Source: Calycina herbarum (Eukaryota > Ascomycota > Leotiomycetes > Helotiales > Pezizellaceae). From it: a stretch of 64,000 nt of DNA. Within the stretch, counting starts at the first letter, position 1. The number at the start of each line of letters is the position of its first letter. The notes beneath the pieces were generated by a model. It made no database searches. It saw nothing but the letters and a program-made list of their open reading frames with translations, and was not told the DNA's origin. The position numbers were made by a program, and so were the translations under genes. This document shows positions 57,503 to 64,000 of this stretch, piece by piece. The DNA is taken from positions 186,001 through 250,000 of the forward strand of contig LLEY01000093.1 of NCBI GenBank assembly GCA_001414485.1. The letters are read 5' to 3'.

Positions 57503-59558
57503 TTGTCTTGTAATTACACCATGACACAGCACCATGCATTTCACAGAAAATTGAGCACTTCCACGAGTTTTAAACACTTTTTTAGATACCTTTTATTGTT
57601 TCTCATTACTGCTGTATCTCATGCAGAGCCGACCAGCAGCCACTCACCGCTTGTCTGCTCAGGAAACCAGACGGAATATGAATTTGTGAGTTGAGATCAT
57701 GAAATACTATATCACATTAAGCTCCCACTAAGAATTATTCTTAGATTGTAGTTGGAGGAGGTACCGCTGGTCTCACACTCGCAACTCGGCTGAGCCAGCG
57801 ATTAAAGAATATCTGCATTCTTGTAATAGAAGCAGGAGAAGATGGTCGTCAAGATCCGGGAATCACGATTCCCGGCCGACGTGGCTCAACATTCGGCACC
57901 AAATACGATTGGAACCTCACAACTATCCCCCAAATCCACATTTCAAACCGACAAATTCGAATGACCCGCGGGAAAGTCCTTGGCGGTTCGTCAGCACTCA
58001 ACCTTTTGGTCTGGGATCGAGGATGTAAAGCCGATTACGACGCCTGGGAAGACCTTGGAAACAAAGGTTGGAATTGGAAGAACATGTATCGAAGTATGCT
58101 CAAAGTTGAAAACTTCACATTTACGCCTGAGTATGGAAGCGAAGGCGTCGCAAAGGGCGGGTATATCCAGACGCTTATCAATCGGATTGTCCCTTCTCAT
58201 CAGATTACATTTGCACCTGTCATGCAAAGTCTGGGATTGAAGGTCAATCGTGAGAGCCTTGGTGGTGATCCCAATGGAGTTTCAAGACAACCCAGCTGTA
58301 TAAGGGAGGAGAACTATACGCGTTCTTATAGCGTCGAATATTTGAAGTATGCGCAATCGAATCTTGTTCTGAAACTATCCGCTCGAGTGGCAAAGGTCAA
58401 CTTTGATAAGCATTTGAGAGCAACTGGTGTCACTTTGGAAGATGGAACGTCCATTGCTGCTAGCAAGGAAGTGATTCTCTCAGCGGGTACGTTTCAGTCT
58501 TCCGCATTACTCGAGCTTTCGGGTATTGGAAATAAGACAATTCTTGCCAAAGCTGGGATTACACCGCTTTATAATCTACCTGGGGTTGGAGAGAATCTTC
58601 AGGATCATACGAGAATTCATGCTTCGTATATTCTGAAGCCCGGGTTTGTGTCTGTTGATCGGCTGAGGTTCAATGCTACGTATGCTGCTGAACAACTCGC
58701 TCTGTACAATGCTCGACAACCTTCAAAGTAAGATTCAACCTGTCTCGGCAGCTTTCCTTGAACCTCAGACCTCGAAATACTTTATCTATAGTTGCCAAAT
58801 TTGTCTTTTATTCCAATTACATCTAACAACTAACACCAAATAGATATGACTACACAGCCTCAGCCTATGTGTTCACCCCCTGGTCCACCATCTTACCTAC
58901 AGCCTACGCCAATTTCCTCGCCCTCGCCCAATCTCTCATCACCAGAACCTCCTCCCCCGCCCTAAAGAAACAACTCTCCCTCTTTTCCATCCCATCAGTG
59001 CCCCAAGTAGAAATCATCTTCTCCGACGGTCTGACCGCTATTAATGGTTACCCACCACCTACCTCGCCCTTTTACGGTATAGAAACATTTACTCTAATAG
59101 CCGGTCTCATGCACCCCTTCTCTCGAGGCACAGTCCACATATCTTCCCCATCCGTATCTGTCCCACCACTTATAGACCCGAATTATCTCGCTTCGCCTGT
59201 AGATTTGGCAGCACAAATACGACTCGCGAAATACCTCCGAGAAATCGCCAATACCGAACCGACAAAAGGAGTATGGAAGGATGAGTACGAGCCTGGTGTT
59301 GCTATTCAAGATGATCAGCAATGGGAAGGGTATGTGAGAAATGCTACGAGCACGTTTTATCATCCTGTGGGGACTTGTGCGATGGGAAATGAGAAGGATG
59401 GAGGGGTTGTGAATGAGAATCTAAAGGTATGGGGAACGAAGGGATTGAGGGTTGTGGATGCTAGTGTGATCAGTTTGTTGATTAGTGGTCATATACAGAC
59501 GGCGGTTTATGGGATTGCTGAGAGGGCGGCCGATCTGATTGTTGGGGAGTGGGAGTAG
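57503..59558 (+). CDS. Secreted GMC (glucose-methanol-choline) FAD oxidoreductase
   Basis: Model: join(57503..57685,57745..58727,58844..59558), 626 residues. The N-terminus carries a signal-like segment FFRYLLLFLITAVSHA (about residues 26-41). The FAD Rossmann motif VVGGGTAGLTLA begins at residue 63, followed by the GMC signatures GKVLGGSSALN and an SAGTFQSSALLELSGIG block. The catalytic pair is His562 in FYHPVGTCAMG and His605 in SGHIQTA, 43 residues apart as usual. The C-terminus ends AERAADLIVG. The family oxidises alcohols (aryl-alcohol, glucose, choline) with O2 or quinones; the substrate is unknown. The start at 57503 is in frame with a second ATG at 57521, either could be used. Intron 2 is 116 nt. 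Confidence 0.93.
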
Positions 59559-60065
59559 AGATTCTGCGTGGCTGGTGTTCTTTCGGGTCTTGGTTAGAAC
59601 ACGAAAACTCTAAATATCTAAGTAACACCCAGAAATCCTTAGGCATAGCTTATAGAAATCTCAAATGCTTGAAATGAGATGGGTTCAACTCACAAAATGA
59701 TCGGAAATTTATCTGTGGCACAAGTCAAAAGGATCTCACAGCGAAACTTCTCTCAGTGAATGATCGTCCTCTAGTTCTCTTAGGATGCCCCGCAATTGGC
59801 TATTCAATCACCAAGTCTTCCGCAAACCCATTTTTCTCATAGCGCGATCGGTAAATAGAAATAAAAGAGGCAGATTAACGTAGGGTAGTTGGAAAATGCC
59901 AAGCATTGTTTTGGTGGTGTGGCTTACCGGACCCGTCGCTTTCGCTTATTCTCGCTTCGTAACTGACAAAATTAAAAGCTTCAAAAAAATACAAACTAAA
60001 TTGCAATAACCATCATGCTATGAGCCTTTAATCCAAACTCTAACTGAATTAACCAACAACATAAA
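59559..60065. other. Intergenic region between convergent genes, nothing seen
   Basis: About 500 bp between the 3' ends of the GMC oxidoreductase gene and the Zn2Cys6 gene. It presumably holds both 3' UTRs. No repeats or coding sequence are evident. Confidence 0.4.
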
Positions 60066-63000
60066 TTACAAAAAATTCAAAACATCTCGAGGTAGGTACT
60101 CAAGCCAAGGCACCATCTCATCTCCAATCATATTCATATTCACATCCTGACTCTCCATCATCATATCCAAATATCCATCATTCTCGCTCCCTAGAGATTC
60201 ACCATGTGATGGAAAGATTTCGGGCTGATATAGTTGATTTGAAGATGTGGGAGGGAATATAGAATCATGTAATCCCAATAGCATTTCGGCATTTGAGGTT
60301 TCTATTGATTCGGAAGTTTTCGGTGTGAAGTTTTGAGGTGTTGGTGTTTGGGTGGAGTCCTTTGTAACAATTGTAGGTTCGTGTGCCATATCGCCACCAC
60401 CATTGTTTCCAACCCCGGTATTCTGATACATAAATGTAAGATTCGAGCTGGGAGAATTCGTGACACCCGTCAACGACCAACCAATAGCTTGCGAATTAAG
60501 CGAGGGAGACCCAGGTATGGCATCAACTCCCGGAGAGGAAGTTCGATTTGCTGGTGCAGGTGCAGTGAGTAGGAGTTTCTGTCGCCAATTTGGGACTTTT
60601 GGAGGCTTCGTGGATGCATATTCTTGTTCTGTATAAGTTTCTGGATCGCTAATTCCTTTTGCTTTCTGGTCGAGTGCCACGAGGATATATCGTGTTCCTC
60701 CCCAGTATCTTTCAAGCTGTTGGAGGGATTTATAACACCGTTGGTAGTTTTGACTTGCAGCTGATGCCAGTAAAGAATGTTTCTGCAAGTCCTGTGATTT
60801 CATCTTTGGTGTCTCGTCTTTGGACCTGGGAGGACTGGGCTCTCGTGATGAAGGTTGGGTGGTGTGCGCTGCGGACTCCATTAGGAAGGCGCATGCTGCG
60901 ATATACATAGGTTGACTCGTAAAGGGATTGCCGATGAAACTCTTTGGGTCAATGAGCTCAGCAAAAGCTAGGATATCGGCGATGGTTTTAGCGGAACTCA
61001 TACTAAGCTCTCGGCTATTTGGAAATAATTGTAAAATTTGGTCCTCGAAAGAGTGCATTAGGGTCGGTTGATGGAGAAGCATGATGAGGGTGTGAAACCA
61101 AAAATGGGTCTATTGACGTGAGCTTCAATCTAGATCACTCGACTCTTACGGCGAGGATTAAATGTCGACTTACAAGAATGAAATTTGTCCCCTCGCCAGA
61201 TTTGACATAATGCTGAAAGTTTGTAGCATTGAAGGTCAGTCTTTGATCAAGCCTCTGATACAAATGCGTCAATTCCTCCTCCATCTCAGCAAGTCCTTTG
61301 ATTTTCTCTGGTGTAACATCCTTCACATCCCTGATATTGTTTAATAGGTCCGAAACTCGCCCGTACAGTTGAATAATTTGTATCAGAGCAGGAAATGGAG
61401 TTGGCCAACCACTTTCAGTATTATTGGTGACAGCAGGAAAGGTCAGCTCAAAATCCGCGTCCCTCAGAGTTACGGGTCTACCAGTGCCAGAAGAAATAAC
61501 TCTATCTAGCATGAAGACGGCCCAAATCGTATCGATACGCTCTTGTTCCACTTCTTCTCGTTCCTTTGCACTATATGTCAGAAGATAGTCGGTTTCCCCG
61601 CTCTCAATGCTTGGTTTATAAGAGGGATCCATTTCGCCTTGGTGTTTGACACCATCTAGTTTTTGCAAACCAAGATCTACTGCCATTCGGATCGAACAAC
61701 CGAGAAAACTAGGTATGAAAATTAGCACCTAGCTGCAGGGTTCGCCGAAGGGAGTTACTACTTCCATAGCGCACTGTCTTGATTGGCGCCAAAGCTTTCG
61801 TACGCAAGTAGCAGGCAAGCCTGCGTTGCTGCAATTGAAGGACGCGGGAAATGCTCTATAACAGCCGCCTTTGCCCGTTGTGCAAACACATTTCCGTATT
61901 CTGACTTCGTTTTTGAAGATCTGGTGATAGAGGGATGTTCAGAAAACCGAGCAGATAAAGAACAAACTGCATCCACTAATATTGCTTCGACGGTTCGTTC
62001 CTCGACTTGTTTTGTAAACGATCTTCGACGTAGAAAAGGAAAGTTGCAACCTAAGTGAGTAAAGAATGTTTCCACGAGATGTCGTATTAATTTATCAACT
62101 GGCAAAGAGTCGCCCTGATCGTATATTGGAAAATCCAAGATTTCATTTGGCTTCGTGGAAGAAGCCCGAGGTTTTCCTTTTCGAGAAACACCAGATATCC
62201 CCGAAGACACTTATTTTTGTTAGTTCCTATCTACAAGTTACTTTTGAGTGAGATTCAAGGATACTTACTGCCCGCAGCAGATCCAGCACTTATGCTACGG
62301 CGATGTTTTCGAACAGAAACAACCATTTGCTTAAACCCAGGAACGATAGCAGTGGGGCCAAAGTATCTAAAAAAGGGAACTCGATGATTCTCAGCCTGAA
62401 ACTGCGAGAGAGTTATTTTCGCTGGCTGGTAGTTAGCAGATATAAAAATGCACCAAATGCATGGAGGGAGTGATGCCGTACCAATTGGGAGTACTTCGTT
62501 ACTTGAGTTAGCTACTTCTTGAGCTCCCCCTTCAACTGCTTTTTCTTCGCCTTCATCCAGACAATTAAGATTACTTCGCACTCCTTCATCAAGGGAATCT
62601 TCCACTGTATCTGCATACCCCAAGCAAACCTGTCCATCCCCACAAGTCTCACAGAATGGCCTCTTCCCGTCACATCTCCTAAGTCCTCATTTAGCTTTGC
62701 GCTGTCAATCGGGCAAGTATTAATTACGTCTTTCGTTTCCGACAAGTTCGACAGCTATATTTAAAAGAATTCAGCAAGGATTTGAGTCATTGCTCCGAAG
62801 ATGTGAGCGAAATAGTTTTGAAGAAATATGAATATTTATCGAGGAATAAGCCAATCAGAGTGGTAAGAACTTCAAGTGTACACTGTACACTAGAAACGAA
62901 CGGGTTTCTTACCACTAAGCTAGTGGAATTTGATCAGGTTGGATAAATTGGAGAAACATACGCTGCACTTATTCTCCGTCGTTTTGTAGGCGGTTGATTC

Positions 63001-63071
63001 TCGTTATTTATGAACCGGATTTGTTTGGGAAGAGGAGGGGAAGCAATGGAGGTTCTTTTGATTGTCGACAT
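60066..63071 (-). CDS. Zn2Cys6 transcription factor with fungal-specific (PF04082-type) domain
   Basis: Model: complement(join(60066..61109,61174..61708,61762..62209,62269..62401,62495..62678,62728..62754,62962..63071)), 826 residues. All junctions keep frame, including a 27-nt exon 2 that holds the start of the zinc cluster. The cluster reads CRTCRKRKTRC, DGKRPFCETC, GDGQVC (Cys 38, 41, 48, 55, 58, 64), after a basic N-terminus (KRRRIS). Next come FFRYFGPTAIVPGFKQMVV, then the middle homology region: FTHLGCNFPFLRRRSFTKQ, ACLLLAYESFGANQ, SIRMAVDLGLQKLDG and ERIDTIWAVFMLDRVISSG. The C-terminal segment has THFWFHTLIMLLHQPTLMHS and ends in a Ser/Pro-rich acidic tail. It is probably the local regulator of the neighbouring oxidoreductase genes; this is inference from position. 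Confidence 0.87.
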
Positions 63072-63771
63072 TTTGGTTTGTAGTTTTTGAAGCTGGCTTG
63101 TTTCCCGTATATAACTACATATTTCCTTCCAAGTCAAGTGAGGCTAGGGATCACGCATCCTTGTTGGAGGGCCGAGTGTTTGAGTCGGAAAGGGTTCCTT
63201 AAAGGCTGCGAGATATGTGGATTTAGGAAGAAGATCACGGGGGTCAGCTTAAAGGAGCCTGATATGCTCAAAATTATCGCAGATGTTTTGTAATGTGATG
63301 AAGCCTCTGGATGCGGAGGTGGAGGTGGAGATATTTTGATTGCAGTAGCGTCCCCCCACCTTTGGGATTCTCCCCGCACTTTCCGAGTTCCCCAGGTTTT
63401 TTGTTTCACTGCTCAAGAGTCACGGAAAAATTAGAAGGCGAATGATTCATTATTCATAGGTAAAATAACGCCTACCGCGAATCACCTTGTTCATTGTCCT
63501 ATCCACATCCTGACTCTCCAGCATACCCCAATATCCAAATATCCACCAATTTCTAGACCGGACGTAGGAGTGAATGGAGAAATGTGTACTCCTTATATCA
63601 TTTCGGCATAGTTTTGTGACGTTATCGGAACCTATGGGTGGTTTTTGAGTATAAACCGACAAAGTAAAAAGGTCGATGTTTGGCATGTATTGTCGGAGAT
63701 TGGCGAAGGGAGGCTTCTACTCGAGTACGATATTTTCTGGTTGGGTGCACCACATACAGCAAGGCCATTTC
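63072..63771. other. Upstream region of the Zn2Cys6 gene with a gene fragment
   Basis: About 700 bp. It contains the promoter of the Zn2Cys6 gene and, at 63470-63660, a decayed copy of that gene's own 3' end. No intact gene is present. Confidence 0.5.
63470..63660 (-). pseudogene. Decayed 3' fragment of the Zn2Cys6 gene, duplicated upstream of it
   Basis: On the minus strand, GGTGGATATTTGGATAT, GGAGAGTCAGGATGTG and TATGCCGAAATG match GATGGATATTTGGATAT, GGAGAGTCAGGATGTG and AATGCCGAAATG in the last exon of the gene at 60066-63071. In protein terms MLESQDV here matches MMESQDV there. Sequence between the blocks has drifted and about 100 bp is missing. The order and strand are the same, so this looks like the surviving end of a former tandem copy. 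Confidence 0.7.
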
Positions 63772-64000
63772 TTAATGACTTGTTTCTTTGGACTTCCCCT
63801 CTTCTCTTTCGGCTGACAATCTTGTTTCGGCCTCCTTCCGGCGTTTGGCTTCGACGGCTTCTATGATTTGCTTGGCTTCTGCCCCTGGTTGGCGTTCCTG
63901 CTCTTCCAACAACTCACGTTCGAGGGTTTCTCGGAATAACTTGAGTTCCAAGTCGAGTTCAACTCGCTTGTTGTCCAGCCTCTTCTGCATCTCCTGTCTC
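63772..64000 (-). CDS. Coiled-coil protein, C-terminal part only (runs off the window)
   Basis: The frame is open to the window edge and ends at a TAA at 63772, so this is the 3' end of a larger gene. The visible 75 or so residues are almost entirely charged heptads (RLDNKRVELDLELKLFRETL, ERELLEEQE, EAKRRKEAETRLSAERE), ending GKSKETSH. The internal ATG at 63990 need not be the start. A long coiled-coil is clear; the family is not recognisable from this piece. Confidence 0.6.
   Translation of the reverse strand, partial: RQEMQKRLDNKRVELDLELKLFRETLERELLEEQERQPGAEAKQIIEAVEAKRRKEAETRLSAEREEGKSKETSH

Overview
The window is from a filamentous ascomycete fungus. Genes are monocistronic and lie on both strands. 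Coding regions are split by short introns (about 45-110 nt, GT-AG, with CTAAC/CTGAC-like branch sites). The set is typical of Pezizomycotina: two Zn2Cys6 regulators, a bZIP factor, a Ded1-type helicase, a CorA-like protein, a GT92 transferase, a hemerythrin-fold protein, a GMC oxidoreductase and a UstYa-family relic. Leotiomycetes/Helotiales is my best guess, by inference only. All exon boundaries were read by eye from splice signals and frame continuity.

Left part (1-32 kb). A decayed member of an unrecognised fungal family (324-2431, minus) is followed by a GT92 glycosyltransferase (minus). A 5 kb gene-poor stretch comes next, then a bZIP factor (plus). The region after the bZIP gene carries six or seven copies of a 26-nt repeat. 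An SDR/epimerase (minus) and DED1 (plus) follow. From 21.8 to 24 kb is an AT-rich stretch holding three copies of a palindromic MITE-like element, with a fourth at 17.8 kb. Next are three minus-strand genes (an unknown basic/acidic protein, a ZZ-finger protein and a Cys-rich unknown protein) and a plus-strand Nudix-IF2B fusion gene.

Middle (32-50 kb). The intact four-exon paralogue of the first gene lies at 32.3-34.3 kb. It is followed by a 541-bp TA-flanked inverted-repeat element. Then come a CorA-like protein (minus), a multispan membrane protein (plus), a hemerythrin HHE protein (minus), an internally deleted Rossmann-fold relic, a Zn2Cys6 factor (plus), a small tail-anchored protein and a 600-residue membrane protein.

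Right part (50-64 kb). A truncated, frameshifted UstYa/DUF3328 relic precedes an accessory-metabolism neighbourhood: a secreted carboxylesterase, an isoflavone-reductase-like NmrA protein and a secreted GMC oxidoreductase that share a 421-bp divergent promoter, and a Zn2Cys6 factor. A decayed fragment of that factor's own 3' end lies just upstream of it. The window ends inside a coiled-coil gene. The recurrent theme is duplication followed by decay: paralogue pair, TF 3' fragment, UstYa relic, Rossmann relic and MITE arrays. This is normal for a fungal accessory region; no single complete new system could be proven from sequence alone.
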